Notes: generated from the letters alone by a model not told the origin. 64,000 nucleotides of DNA from Paraburkholderia ferrariae NBRC 106233 (GCF_000685035.1 NZ_BAYB01000015.1:159726-223725), one strand, 5' to 3'; numbered from the stretch's first letter, positions 25,640 through 34,798 are shown. Made by a program: numbers and translations.

Positions 25640-25947
25640 GGCGTGTGCAATCCGGGGGCGGGACAAAGTGCCGCGAAGGGAGGAATCGAAGGGTTCGCAT
25701 CATACGGCATGCGGCGCCCGGGGCGGGCCGGAGGCCCCGTAGTCGAACCGTCAGAAAGTGAAACGTTCGGTAACGGCGGCCCTCTTCGGTGAACTTCATC
25801 CAAAAACGGCGTGTCCCTAAAAAGAGCCTGTCACGCGGGATTGTTCTGCCTGCGGTTCTTCACGGCGGGCTCCATCGAGCGGGGCGCGCCCGGCAGCCAG
25901 CTATACGGGCCGCAGCACCCGGAACATAACTTCAGAGAGGATACGCC
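25640..25947. other. Intergenic region upstream of the secreted 129-residue protein
   Basis: 308 bp between divergent genes. No gene or recognised RNA seen. It should carry the two divergent promoters. The plus-strand gene has GAGAGGATACGCC before its ATG. Confidence 0.5.
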
Positions 25948-26337
25948 ATGACCCAGATTCGCAAACTGCTGACCGGAGCCGCCCTGACGGTCTTCGCTGC
26001 CGCTTTCGCCCACGGCGCGCTCGCGCAGGGCGCTGATCCAGGTGCCCAGATGCCGTCGCAGGCTCCCGCCGCCGCGGGGGTGGCGCAGCCGGCGCCGGCT
26101 CCGCAGAACCTGACCGCGCCGGGCCCCACCGATCCGCTTGTCCAGAAGCGCAACGCCGATGCGCAGGCGAACACCGAGTACCGTCAGGCGAAGAAGGAGG
26201 CGAAGTCGCAATACAAGGCGCAGGTGAAGGACGCGAAGATCAACCGCAAGGCCGACCGCCAGGCGGCCGACTACGAAATGAAGAGCCAGATGCAGGGGCA
26301 GTCCGCACAGCAGCCGGGCGGCAGCACGGAGCACTGA
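25948..26337 (+). CDS. Secreted Ala/Gln/Lys-rich hypothetical protein
   Basis: A 129-residue exported protein. The signal peptide (LLTGAALTVFAAAFAHGALA) is followed by a Pro/Ala/Gln-rich stretch and a highly charged, probably helical segment (EYRQAKKEAKSQYKAQVKDA, then KINRKADRQAADYEMK). I do not recognise a domain. It probably acts in the periplasm, and the Lys-rich helix could bind a polymer or stabilise the envelope, but nothing supports a specific job. GAGAGGATACGCC is a good ribosome site. Confidence 0.7.
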   Translation: MTQIRKLLTGAALTVFAAAFAHGALAQGADPGAQMPSQAPAAAGVAQPAPAPQNLTAPGPTDPLVQKRNADAQANTEYRQAKKEAKSQYKAQVKDAKINRKADRQAADYEMKSQMQGQSAQQPGGSTEH

Positions 26338-26506
26338 CGCGGCATTCGGGCGGCACGGAGTCGGCACGCCTTTGCCGCGCAGTTGCCGCGCGGTTGCCAT
26401 CAGTTGCCCTCAGTTGCCTCTGCCCGCGCCTGTTGTTTTCGGCATAAATGCCGCCAGATCGCGTCGGGATCGGCGCTTGCCGGGGCGAGGTGTATGGATA
26501 TACAGT

Positions 26507-28681
26507 ATGCGTCGCCCCCCGATCCTTGACGCCTGCTGCCCCGTGTCCACCGTAGTCGATACCCCCGCCGCCGCTGCCTGTCCCGATGCGGCCGCTTACC
26601 TCTCGAAGCTCAACGAGGCGCAGCGCACCGCCGTCGAGCATGGCGGCACGGCTTCGTTCGCGCCGGGCACCGCGCTGCCGGCGCCGCTGCTCGTGATCGC
26701 CGGCGCGGGGTCGGGCAAGACCAATACGCTTGCGCACCGCGTCGCGCATTTGGTGGTGAATGGCGCCGATCCCCACCGCATCCTGCTGCTCACGTTCTCG
26801 CGCCGCGCCGCGCAGGAGATGACGCGCCGGGTCGGCCGCATCGCCGCGGGCGTGCCGGGCGCGGCCGCCGTGCTGGCGCAGGGGCTGACGTGGGCCGGCA
26901 CGTTTCACGGCATCGGCGCGCGCCTGTTGCGCGAGTACGCCGGGCAGATCGGCCTGGCGCCCGCGTTCACGATCAACGACCGCGAGGATTCCGCCGACCT
27001 CATGAACCTCGTGCGCCACGAACTGGGGCTTTCGGCGAAAGAGAAGCGCTTTCCTGCGAAGAACACCTGCCTCGCGATCTATTCGCGCGTGGTCAACACC
27101 GCGGATTCGCTCGCCAACGTCCTGACCCGTTCGTTCTCGTGGTGCGTCGAATGGGAGCCGCAGTTGAAGACGCTCTTTGCCGGCTACGTCGATGCAAAGC
27201 AGAAGCAGAACGTGCTCGACTACGACGACCTGCTGCTCTACTGGGCGCACATGGCGGCCGAGCCCGCCATTGCGGCCGATCTCGCGAGCCGCTTCGATCA
27301 TGTGCTCGTGGACGAGTACCAGGACACCAACCGCCTGCAGGCAGCCATCCTGCTCGCGCTCAAGCCCGATGGGCGCGGCCTCGCGGTAGTCGGCGACGAC
27401 GCCCAGGCGATCTACTCGTTTCGCGGTGCGACGGTGCGCAACATCCTCGACTTTCCCGCGCAGTTCGATCCGCCCGCGCGCCAGGTCACGCTGGAGCGCA
27501 ACTACCGGTCCACGCAGCCCATCCTCGCGGCCTCGAATGCGGTGATCGACGCTGCCCGCGAGCGCTTCACCAAGAACCTCTGGAGCGAGCGGCCCTCGGC
27601 GCAGCGCCCGCGCCTCGTGACCGTGGCCGACGAAGCCACCCAGGCGCGCTATGTCGTCGAGCAGATCCTGGCCGCGCGCGAGGAGGGCATGAAGCTCAAG
27701 CAGCAGGCCGTGCTGTTTCGCGCGGCGCACCACAGCGCGGCGCTCGAAATCGAACTCGCGCGGCGCAACATCCCGTTCGTGAAGTTCGGCGGCCTGCGGT
27801 TTCTCGACGCCGCGCACGTCAAGGACGTGCTCGCCGTGCTGCGCTGGGCAGAGAATCCGCTCGACCGGGTGGCGGGCTTTCGCGTCGCGCAACTGCTGCC
27901 GGGCGTGGGGCCCGCAACGGCCGCGCGGCTGCTCGATCAGGTTGCCGCGTGCACGGGCGCTTATCGGGCGGCCGAAGCGCTCGCCGCCTTCGCGCCGCCG
28001 CCGCGCGCCGCCGAGGACTGGGCCGCGTTCGCCGCGCTCATCGGGAACATCGGTGCGCGCGCAACGCCGTGGCCCGCCGAGTTCGAGCGCGTGCGCCGCT
28101 GGTACGAGCCGCATCTGGAGCGCAACCACGAGGATGCGGCCGTGCGTCTCGCGGATCTGCTGCAGATGGAGAGCATCGCGAGCACCTACGCCTCGCGCGA
28201 GCGCTTTCTCACCGAGCTCACGCTCGATCCGCCCGACGCGACGAGCGCCGAATCGGCCGATCCGCTGCTCGACGAGGACTACCTGATTCTTTCGACGATC
28301 CACTCGGCGAAGGGGCAGGAGTGGCGCAACGTGTTCGTGCTCAACGGGGTGGACGGCTGCATTCCGTCCGATCTGGGCGCGGGCAGCGACGAAGAACTCG
28401 AAGAGGAGCGGCGCCTGCTCTACGTGGCGATGACGCGTGCGAAGGAGGATCTGCATATCGTCGTGCCGCAGCGCTTTTACGTGCACAACCAGACGGCGCA
28501 GGGCGACCGCCATGTGTGGGCGTCGCGTACGCGCTTTATCGCCGCGGCGGCGCTGCCGCTCTACGAGTCGCGTCCCTGGCCGCCGGCGCCTGTCGTCGCG
28601 GCGCCGGGCGCGGCGGGCCTTGCGGCCGCCGCGCAGGCAAAAATCGAGATCGGCGCGAAGCTCAGGAAGATGTGGGACTAG
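26507..28681 (+). CDS. UvrD/Rep-family ATP-dependent DNA helicase
   Basis: A 724-residue superfamily 1A helicase. Motifs in order: Walker A GAGSGKTNTLAHR, motif II DEYQDTNRLQ, motif III GDDAQAIYSFRGA, motif IV ERNYRSTQPIL, motif V STIHSAKGQEWRNVFVLNGV and motif VI EEERRLLYVAMTRAKEDL. All are intact, so it is predicted active. Its shorter C-terminal region, without the UvrD tail, sets it apart from housekeeping UvrD/Rep. Role in repair or fork restart is inferred. The start is uncertain: ATG at 26507 or GTG at 26543. A further in-frame region to 26372 is not protein-like. Confidence 0.92.
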   Translation: MRRPPILDACCPVSTVVDTPAAAACPDAAAYLSKLNEAQRTAVEHGGTASFAPGTALPAPLLVIAGAGSGKTNTLAHRVAHLVVNGADPHRILLLTFSRRAAQEMTRRVGRIAAGVPGAAAVLAQGLTWAGTFHGIGARLLREYAGQIGLAPAFTINDREDSADLMNLVRHELGLSAKEKRFPAKNTCLAIYSRVVNTADSLANVLTRSFSWCVEWEPQLKTLFAGYVDAKQKQNVLDYDDLLLYWAHMAAEPAIAADLASRFDHVLVDEYQDTNRLQAAILLALKPDGRGLAVVGDDAQAIYSFRGATVRNILDFPAQFDPPARQVTLERNYRSTQPILAASNAVIDAARERFTKNLWSERPSAQRPRLVTVADEATQARYVVEQILAAREEGMKLKQQAVLFRAAHHSAALEIELARRNIPFVKFGGLRFLDAAHVKDVLAVLRWAENPLDRVAGFRVAQLLPGVGPATAARLLDQVAACTGAYRAAEALAAFAPPPRAAEDWAAFAALIGNIGARATPWPAEFERVRRWYEPHLERNHEDAAVRLADLLQMESIASTYASRERFLTELTLDPPDATSAESADPLLDEDYLILSTIHSAKGQEWRNVFVLNGVDGCIPSDLGAGSDEELEEERRLLYVAMTRAKEDLHIVVPQRFYVHNQTAQGDRHVWASRTRFIAAAALPLYESRPWPPAPVVAAPGAAGLAAAAQAKIEIGAKLRKMWD

Positions 28682-28754
28682 CGGTGGGATTGGCGCCCGC
28701 GCCCGGCAAGGTTCGCCGGGCCCACAGCGCGCAACGGGCCTGAGGCGGCCCGTC

Positions 28755-29516
28755 TCAGTTCGACTGGCGGCGCGGCTGGCTGCGCTGCGGCGGCACGAAG
28801 AAGTTGCGCAGCCAGGCGGCGAGGCGCGTGAACACGTCGTCGGGTTCCTCGACGAAGATTTCGGGCTTGAGCAGGCGCAGGTATTCCATGATCTGCTGCG
28901 CTTCCTGCTTCTGGAACACGCCGTGCGTGATCGCGAGCCGCAGCAGGCCGCGCAGTTCGCCCAGACGCTCGCGCGCCGTGCTGCCGGTGCTCGTCTCGCA
29001 GCCGATCTTCGCTTCGTAGATGCGCTGGCGCAGCGATTCGGAGAGGCGCCACGCGGGCGTCTGCATCTTCTCTTCGAGCGTCTGCATGTCCTCGACCGAC
29101 GACTTGATCTGCGCCGCGAGCGGATCGATCAGCACCTGCTCGCCCTGCGCTTCGTTCACGATTGCCGCCGCCCATTCGCGGCACTGCTTGGCGAGTTCCT
29201 CGGGCGTCCACTCGGGGCGCGAGGCGAAGCCGAAGCCGAACTCGCCGGCCTGACGCAGCAGGATCGAGACGACTTCCGGGAACTCCTTGTCGAGCGTGCG
29301 TTTTGCCCAGGCGTACTGGCCGCCCGTCAGCATGCGCTGCACCGCGTGCTCGGTGAGCGGCGTCATGTTGTCGAGCAGCTTTGCGCGCAGAAAGTCCTCG
29401 AACGAAGGCGTAGCGAACTGCGGGTCGAGCTTGAGCGACACGCGCAGAAAGGCGTCGAAGTCCTTGCGCAGCGACGCCACCGTTTCGTCCTTCAGGTTGA
29501 GGGTGATGTGCCCCAT
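28755..29516 (-). CDS. Conserved hypothetical protein
   Basis: A 253-residue soluble, mostly helical, acidic protein with no signal peptide and no membrane segment. It has a region of charged helices (SSVEDMQTLEEKMQTPAWRL) and a C-terminal aromatic/basic tail (WLRNFFVPPQRSQPRRQ). I do not recognise a domain and no catalytic motif is evident. The start at 29516 (MGHITLNLKDETVASLRKDF) is chosen over a frame beginning at 29627 whose extra residues look non-coding. A large inverted repeat lies just upstream. Confidence 0.75.
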   Translation of the reverse strand: MGHITLNLKDETVASLRKDFDAFLRVSLKLDPQFATPSFEDFLRAKLLDNMTPLTEHAVQRMLTGGQYAWAKRTLDKEFPEVVSILLRQAGEFGFGFASRPEWTPEELAKQCREWAAAIVNEAQGEQVLIDPLAAQIKSSVEDMQTLEEKMQTPAWRLSESLRQRIYEAKIGCETSTGSTARERLGELRGLLRLAITHGVFQKQEAQQIMEYLRLLKPEIFVEEPDDVFTRLAAWLRNFFVPPQRSQPRRQSN

Positions 29517-29541
29517 GTAGTTGCCCCGTGTGATCCTTGCC

Positions 29542-29596
29542 GCACTGCGCCGTGCCGGCGGTCTCCCGGTAGCGGGGACGCCGTGCGGCGCAGTGC
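29542..29596. repeat. Long inverted repeat upstream of the 253-residue gene
   Basis: GCACTGCGCCG (29542-29552) is exactly complementary to CGGCGCAGTGC (29586-29596). The 33 bp between can pair further, imperfectly. In RNA from either strand it would form a long stable stem, 26 bp or more upstream of the minus-strand start codon. It could be a leader structure or a terminator for upstream transcription. Confidence 0.6.
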
Positions 29597-29773
29597 GCCG
29601 CGTGCACGCGCCGCCGGCCGCGAACACACGCGGGCGGCGGCGCCAAAGCAGGCCATGACGGGATTAACGGCGTTCGAAGGAGAAACTTGAGATGCGCCGC
29701 AGGATCGTGCCCTTTCTCGCGGCTTTTGGCCCTTTGACGTTGTTCCGGCGCACGCCCGGGGGCAGTGCGCACC

Positions 29774-30097
29774 TCAGTGCAATACCACGCCCTGCCAGAG
29801 AAAGAACACTGCCAGGCCGACCGCAATCGTCACGAGCGGGCGGCGCGTGACGAGGCACACCGCAATGGCCGCGAGCGCGCCCACCAGCTGCGGATTGCGC
29901 CAGGTGAGTTCGGCGCCCTGGCCGTGCGGCGAAACCGCCATCGGCACGATGATCGCCGTGAGCACGGTCACGGGCACGAAGCCGAGCGCGGTGCGCACGA
30001 GCGGCGGGAAGACGAGCCGCTCGCCGAGCACGAAGACGACCGTGCGGATGAGCCAGGTGATGAGCGCCATGCCGAGGATGAGGACGACATAGTTCAT
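29774..30097 (-). CDS. azlD: AzlD family branched-chain amino-acid exporter subunit
   Basis: A 107-residue inner-membrane protein with four hydrophobic segments, the small partner of AzlC in branched-chain amino-acid export. Recognised by its size, the segment LITWLIRTVVFVLGERLV with Arg in the second helix, and its position directly after azlC. ATG overlaps the azlC stop by 4 bp, so translation is coupled. CAGGAGCCC lies before the start. Confidence 0.88.
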   Translation of the reverse strand: MNYVVLILGMALITWLIRTVVFVLGERLVFPPLVRTALGFVPVTVLTAIIVPMAVSPHGQGAELTWRNPQLVGALAAIAVCLVTRRPLVTIAVGLAVFFLWQGVVLH

Positions 30098-30915
30098 TGG
30101 CGGGCTCCTGCGGTCCTGTGCGGACCGGCGTGATTGCCGCCGTCGCGCGCCGGCGCGGGTGTGCCGCCGGGCGTGTCCGTGCCGGTGCCCGCGCGGGTGT
30201 CCATGCTGGACTCGCGGCGCGGCAGCGAGAGCGCCACGCCCACCGCGACACCCGCGAACACGGCGGCGAGCAGGCCGAGCTTGTACGGCCAACCCTGCCA
30301 GAAGAAGGCGAGCGCACCGGCGGTGACGGCGGCGGCCACGTAGCGCACGGCCACGAGCTGCGGCACGACGATGGCGATGAAGGTCGCGACCATCGCGAAA
30401 TCGAGCCCGAGCGATTGCAGGCCCGGGAACGCGGCGCCGAACAGCAGGCCGACGGCAGTCCAGATCTGCCAGTTCACGTACATCGCGACGCCCGAGCCGA
30501 GGAAGTGCCAGGGCGAGACGTCGTCGCCGGGCGGGTGGCGGCGGAAGTGCGCCCACGCGACGGCGAAGACCTCGTCGGTGAGCAGGCCGCCCAGCACGAG
30601 GCGCCAGCGCAGCGGCAGGTGCGAGACGTAGGGCGCGAGAGTCGCGCTATAGAGCACGTGGCGCAGGTTCACGACGAGCGTGGTGGCCCAGATCACGATG
30701 AAGCTCGCGTGCGAGGCGATCAGGCCTAGCGCGATGAACTGTGCGGAGCCCGCGAAAACGGCGAGCGACATGAACTGGCCGTGCCAGAGCGCGAGCGGGC
30801 CCGACGTGACGAGCGTGCCGAAAATGACGCCGAACGGCGCCGCGCCGATCATCATGGGGATCGTGTCGCGTGCGCCGGCGACGAACTCCCGGGAGCGGTT
30901 GGGATGGGTGGTCAA
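30094..30915 (-). CDS. azlC: AzlC family branched-chain amino-acid permease
   Basis: A 273-residue inner-membrane protein, the large subunit of the AzlCD exporter. Family hallmarks are GARDTIPMMIGAAPFGVIFG near the N-terminus and LRHVLYSATLAPYVSHLPLR with LTDEVFAVAW in the middle. The frame has no good ATG. A TTG at 30915 preceded by GGAGGACAGC is the best start, while the frame upstream of it lacks conserved sequence. It lies 82 bp after the AraC regulator gene on the same strand. Confidence 0.88.
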   Translation of the reverse strand: MTTHPNRSREFVAGARDTIPMMIGAAPFGVIFGTLVTSGPLALWHGQFMSLAVFAGSAQFIALGLIASHASFIVIWATTLVVNLRHVLYSATLAPYVSHLPLRWRLVLGGLLTDEVFAVAWAHFRRHPPGDDVSPWHFLGSGVAMYVNWQIWTAVGLLFGAAFPGLQSLGLDFAMVATFIAIVVPQLVAVRYVAAAVTAGALAFFWQGWPYKLGLLAAVFAGVAVGVALSLPRRESSMDTRAGTGTDTPGGTPAPARDGGNHAGPHRTAGARQ

Positions 30916-30997
30916 GCTGTCCTCCTGATTCTGGGGGCAGCTTAGCGGGCTCTTGCTCGCGTGGCTTGTACGTTCTTGCGGCGCGGGGTGCAGAGAC

Positions 30998-31909
30998 CTA
31001 TGACGCCTGCCAGCGCCCCGGCGGCACGCCGAACATGCGCCGGAAATGGCGCGTGAAGTGGCTCTGGTCGGTGAAGCCGCTGGCGGCCGCGACGTCGGCA
31101 ACCGAGGCGCCCGCGCGCAGCGGCGCGAGCGCGCGCTGCAAACGCAGTTGCGTGCGCCAGGCGTGCGGGGGCAGGCCGGTCGCCTGCGTGAAGAGCCGGG
31201 TGGCGTGAAACGGCGAGAGGCCCACGGCCTCGGCCAGATCGCCCACCCGCAGCGGCGTGGCGAGATCGGCGGCGAGCAGGGCCTTCATCGTCTCCACGCG
31301 CGGATCGTTCGGCGACGGCCGCAGGGGCGCTTCGTGCGTGCGCGCATGGCGGGTGAGGAGGGCCGAGAGCGCGTCGAGCAGGGCGCTTTCCACGAGCAGC
31401 AGGTCGCTGCCGGGGTTGTCGGGGCGGGCCGCCACCGAACCGGGCGCGCGCGGGGCGGCCGGGGTGTCGGACGCCGCGCGCCGGCGGTCGGAATCGGCTT
31501 CGAGCAGCCGGTGCGCGCGCGAGAGGCGGCGAGCGAGGTCGGGATCGCGGATCACATCGGCGCCGAACCAGGGCAGCGGTTGCGTGCGCCCGGCGATTTC
31601 GTCGGCGAGGCCGTGCAGATAGTCGATCGGCACGTACATCACGCGATAGCGCCAGCCTTCGTCCACGGCGCGCGAACCGGTGTGCAGCTCGCCCGGGTTG
31701 ATGACCGGCACCGTCCCCGCTTCGGCGACATAGTGCGCGCCGCGGTAGCGATAGCACTCCGCGCCGTCCTCGATCACCGGAATCGCGTAGGCCTCGTGCC
31801 AGTGCGGCGCGAAGGCGTGCTCGTGATATTCGGCGGTGAGCAGATCCGCGCCGGGCAAGAGTGGCGTGCGCCAGTAGCGGGCGGAATCGCGGAAACGGCG
31901 GGCGGTCAT
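30998..31909 (-). CDS. AraC-family regulator, probable controller of azlCD
   Basis: A 303-residue regulator. The N-terminal cupin-type sensor domain (HEHAFAPHWHEAYAIPVIED, about 28-110) is followed by a variable linker and a C-terminal AraC DNA-binding domain with two helix-turn-helices (LRVGDLAEAVGLSPFHATRL; ASVADVAAASGFTDQSHFTR). Its location just upstream of azlCD on the same strand fits a dedicated regulator. The effector, possibly an amino acid or another exported compound, is inferred. Confidence 0.88.
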   Translation of the reverse strand: MTARRFRDSARYWRTPLLPGADLLTAEYHEHAFAPHWHEAYAIPVIEDGAECYRYRGAHYVAEAGTVPVINPGELHTGSRAVDEGWRYRVMYVPIDYLHGLADEIAGRTQPLPWFGADVIRDPDLARRLSRAHRLLEADSDRRRAASDTPAAPRAPGSVAARPDNPGSDLLLVESALLDALSALLTRHARTHEAPLRPSPNDPRVETMKALLAADLATPLRVGDLAEAVGLSPFHATRLFTQATGLPPHAWRTQLRLQRALAPLRAGASVADVAAASGFTDQSHFTRHFRRMFGVPPGRWQAS

Positions 31910-31999
31910 GGCGGCAATGCGGTGGCCAATGCGTTAGGCGATGCGGTAGGTAGGCAATGCGATGGGCAATCGGGGCAGACGCCCAGTGTAGCGCCGCGT

Positions 32000-32473
32000 C
32001 TAGCGCAGCGGGATGGCCGTGCCGGCCGGCACCGGCACGGCGGTGACGCTGTTCTTCGCGCTGCCGCTCACCACCCGGTCGCTGTAGGTCAGATAGACGA
32101 GGGCGTTGCGCTTCGCGTCCACCACGCGCACGACGTGCAGCGTCTTGAAGAGGAACGACATGCGCTCGTTGAAGACGTCGTCCTGCTGCTTGAGCGGCCC
32201 GGTAAAGGAGATCGCGCCGACCTGCCGGCAGGCAATGGACGCCTCGGTAGGATCTTCGGCAATGCCGAGCGTGCCTTTCACGCCGCCCGTGCGGGCGCGC
32301 GAGACGTAGCAGGTGACGCCTTTGACCTGCGGATCGTCATAGGCTTCGACGACCACGCGGTCGGAACCGGTGAGGCGGAAGTTGGTGTTCACGCTGCCGA
32401 TCTGTTCGGCGTGGGCGGTGGCGAGGGTGCCGGCGCAGGCGAGGAGGGCGGCGAGTTTGAGCGAGGATTTCAT
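32000..32473 (-). CDS. creA: CreA family protein
   Basis: A 157-residue exported protein of the CreA family (DUF of unknown biochemical role; periplasmic). The signal peptide ends TATAHA-like (GTLATAHAEQ). The conserved block EAYDDPQVKGVTCYVSRART and SIACRQVGAISF, with two conserved cysteines, marks the family. A monocistronic unit upstream of nothing obvious; a stretch of imperfect GCAATGCGG-type repeats lies between it and the AraC gene start (about 31915-31975). Confidence 0.9.
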   Translation of the reverse strand: MKSSLKLAALLACAGTLATAHAEQIGSVNTNFRLTGSDRVVVEAYDDPQVKGVTCYVSRARTGGVKGTLGIAEDPTEASIACRQVGAISFTGPLKQQDDVFNERMSFLFKTLHVVRVVDAKRNALVYLTYSDRVVSGSAKNSVTAVPVPAGTAIPLR

Positions 32474-32574
32474 GCGGATTCCGGAAGAGAAGGTACCCGA
32501 TTATCGCCACATAACCGCAATTTAAGTGCGACGTAGCTGAATGCGCCCCGGAATTCCACGATGAACCAAAGAAA

Positions 32575-32604
32575 AAGGCGTTGCGCGATTACGCGCAACG
32601 CCTT
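32575..32604 (-). terminator. Terminator after first tRNA-Asn (minus strand)
   Basis: Arms AAGGCGTTGCGCG and CGCGCAACGCCTT with a four-base loop; on the minus strand the stem is followed by a T run (AAAAA on the plus strand). It follows the tRNA at 32612-32687 in the direction of transcription. Confidence 0.85.
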
Positions 32605-32611
32605 CGATTTT

Positions 32612-32687
32612 TGGCTCCCCGACCTGGGCTCGAACCAGGGACCTACGGATTAACAGTCCGGCGCTCTACCGACTGAGCTATCGGGGA
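32612..32687 (-). tRNA. tRNA-Asn (GTT)
   Basis: A 76-nt cloverleaf on the minus strand including encoded CCA. The acceptor stem TCCCCGA/TCGGGGA, T-loop GTTCGAGCC and anticodon GTT (32654-32652) in the loop CTGTTAA identify Asn. It is identical to the copy at 32755-32830. Confidence 0.97.
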
Positions 32688-32717
32688 ACAGCAATACAGC
32701 AACTCTTCACTACATAA

Positions 32718-32745
32718 AAAAGCCCGTTGTGGTTAACGGGCTTTT
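32718..32745 (-). terminator. Terminator between the two tRNA-Asn genes
   Basis: Arms AAAAGCCCGTT and AACGGGCTTTT around a six-base loop, with a T run on the minus strand. Each tRNA copy therefore has its own terminator. Confidence 0.85.
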
Positions 32746-32754
32746 GCGATTCTT

Positions 32755-32830
32755 TGGCTCCCCGACCTGGGCTCGAACCAGGGACCTACGGATTAACAGT
32801 CCGGCGCTCTACCGACTGAGCTATCGGGGA
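32755..32830 (-). tRNA. tRNA-Asn (GTT), second copy
   Basis: Identical in all 76 positions to the first tRNA-Asn, including encoded CCA, and on the same strand 67 bp away. tRNA gene duplication of this kind raises dosage. Confidence 0.97.
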
Positions 32831-32939
32831 TCAACAAAAGCAGAGAACGAGATTCTATGGGGCGCGGCAGGATCTGTCAACACCCCGGCGGCATCCCAAA
32901 AACAAATCCGCTTCGGGGGCGCGGCAGCGGGCGGAGGCC

Positions 32940-33263
32940 TTAGCGCGCGAGCAGGGCGAGCTTGTCCTTCACGTCCTTGAATTCGTCGGCTTCGGGCAGC
33001 GGCGCCTTGGTCTTGGTGATGCTCGGCCAGCCCTTCGCCAGTTCGGCGTTCAGGGCGGTGAAATGCTGCTGGTCGCCAGGCACGTCCTCTTCGGCGTAGA
33101 TGGCGTTCACCGGGCACTCGGCCACGCACACGGCGCAGTCGATGCACTCGTCCGGGTCGATCGCGAGGAAGTTGGGACCTTCGCGAAAGCAGTCCACCGG
33201 GCACACATCGACGCAGTCGGTATAGCGGCACTTGATGCAGCTTTCGGTCACAACGTGGGTCAT
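32940..33263 (-). CDS. fdxA: Ferredoxin FdxA (7Fe-8S type)
   Basis: A 107-residue electron carrier with one [3Fe-4S] and one [4Fe-4S] cluster. The cysteine pattern CIKCRYTDCVDVCPVDCF followed by CIDCAVCVAECPV is typical of FdxA. The start MTHVVTESCIKC is the conserved one. It is divergent from pncB. Partner enzymes are not adjacent. Confidence 0.96.
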   Translation of the reverse strand: MTHVVTESCIKCRYTDCVDVCPVDCFREGPNFLAIDPDECIDCAVCVAECPVNAIYAEEDVPGDQQHFTALNAELAKGWPSITKTKAPLPEADEFKDVKDKLALLAR

Positions 33264-33595
33264 TCAGGCGGCTCCTGCAAGCTTTTGTATAGTGGGACGG
33301 CGTCTGGGCCAAAAACGTTATTGTAACTTAACGAGAATTTCCCCAGCGAGAGGCCCGCACGCGCGCTTATATCGTTTCGTGATTAGTTTATGGCGCCGCG
33401 CGGGGGCGTTCCCGATCGCTCCTGCAAGCCGCGCGGGCGTGCCCGGCGGGGCAGTGGCCGCGCGTGCATTCGGGTAACATGGGCGCACCGCCGACGCACG
33501 CCGTCCGGGGAGCCCCGCGCGCCGCAGCCAGACCGCCCGCGAGCCGGGCGCCGCCGCCGGCCCGCGTCCTCAGAATGCAGTCCGGCCGCCTCATC
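33264..33595. other. Divergent promoter region fdxA / pncB
   Basis: 332 bp without a convincing gene. On the minus strand a TACAAT (33325-33320) about 57 bp upstream of fdxA is a possible -10, with no clear -35. No riboswitch recognised. Confidence 0.4.
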
Positions 33596-34798
33596 ATGAT
33601 CATTACTTCGCTGCTCGATACCGATCTGTACAAATTCACGATGATGCAGGTGGTGCTGCATCATTTCCCCGCCGCGAGCGTGGAATACCGCTTCCGCTGC
33701 CGCACGTCGGACGTCGATCTGGTGCCCTACGTCGACGAGATCAGGAGCGAGATCCAGAAGCTCTGCCGGCTGCGCTTCTCCGAAGTCGAGCTCGATTACC
33801 TGCGCCGCCTGCGCTTCGTCAAAGGCGATTTCGTCGACTTTCTCGCGCTCTTCCACCTGAACGAGAAGTACATCACCGTCGAGCCCTCGCCGAAGAACAA
33901 CGGCGAGATCGACATCGAGATCAAGGGTCCGTGGCTGCACACGATCCTTTTCGAGATCCCGGTGCTCGCGATCGTCAACGAAGTCTATTTCCGCAACACG
34001 CAGCATCACCCGCAGTACGACGAGGGCCGCGAGCGCCTGCGCCGCAAGATCGAGCTGCTCGGCGCGAAGCCCGAATTCGCCGACTGCAAGATCGCCGACT
34101 ACGGCACGCGCCGCCGCTTCTCGAAGCGCTGGCACGAGGAGGTGATCCTCACGCTCAAGGAGGATCTGGGCGAGCAGTTCACGGGCACGAGCAACGTGTA
34201 CTACGCGATGAAGCACAATCTCACGCCGCTCGGCACCATGGCGCACGAGTACCTGCAGGCATGCCAGGCACTCGGCCCGCGCCTGCGCGACTCGCAGATC
34301 TACGGCTTCGAGATGTGGGCGAAGGAGTATCGCGGCGACCTCGGCATCGCGCTGTCGGACGTGTACGGCATGCAGGCCTTCCTGCGCGACTTCGACATGT
34401 ACTTCTGCAAGCTCTTCGACGGTGCGCGCCACGATTCCGGCGATCCGTTCGAGTGGGGCGAGCGGCTCCTGAAGCACTACGAGGACAACCGCTGCGACCC
34501 GCGCACGAAGACCATGATTTTCTCGGACGCGCTCGACATCCCGAAGGTCCTGCGGCTCTACGAGCGCTTCGGCAAGCGCTGCCGGCTCGCGTTCGGCGTG
34601 GGCACCAATCTCACCAACGACCTCGGTTATCAGCCGCTGCAGATCGTGATCAAGATGGTCCGCTGCAATGACCAGCCCGTCGCCAAGCTCTCCGATTCGC
34701 CGGGCAAGAACATGTGCGACGACAAGGCCTACCTGGCCTATCTGCGCCAGGTGTTCGGCATCGAGCAGCCCACGGAAGTGGAAAGCGCGGGCAAGTAG
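33596..34798 (+). CDS. pncB: Nicotinate phosphoribosyltransferase
   Basis: It converts nicotinate, PRPP and ATP to nicotinate mononucleotide, the salvage route to NAD. 400 residues, normal for the family. Recognised by the start MIITSLLDTDLYKFTMMQVV, then EYRFRCRTSDVD, the catalytic-site segment DYGTRRRFSKRW with its phosphoacceptor His nearby (KRWHEE), and DARHDSGDP-like (FDGARHDSGDPFEWG) phosphate-binding region. The start at 33596 is the conserved one; the same frame upstream is Pro/Arg-rich and rejected. Confidence 0.96.
   Translation: MIITSLLDTDLYKFTMMQVVLHHFPAASVEYRFRCRTSDVDLVPYVDEIRSEIQKLCRLRFSEVELDYLRRLRFVKGDFVDFLALFHLNEKYITVEPSPKNNGEIDIEIKGPWLHTILFEIPVLAIVNEVYFRNTQHHPQYDEGRERLRRKIELLGAKPEFADCKIADYGTRRRFSKRWHEEVILTLKEDLGEQFTGTSNVYYAMKHNLTPLGTMAHEYLQACQALGPRLRDSQIYGFEMWAKEYRGDLGIALSDVYGMQAFLRDFDMYFCKLFDGARHDSGDPFEWGERLLKHYEDNRCDPRTKTMIFSDALDIPKVLRLYERFGKRCRLAFGVGTNLTNDLGYQPLQIVIKMVRCNDQPVAKLSDSPGKNMCDDKAYLAYLRQVFGIEQPTEVESAGK

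Noticed and set aside
29691..29867. A 55-codon frame with AAGGAG upstream overlapping the azlD end
   Set aside because: It lies antisense to azlD, its product is unlike any protein, and the ribosome-like site can arise by chance.
33264..33595. Riboswitch or NAD-sensing element upstream of pncB
   Set aside because: No recognised riboswitch core was seen; only a weak -10 on the fdxA side.
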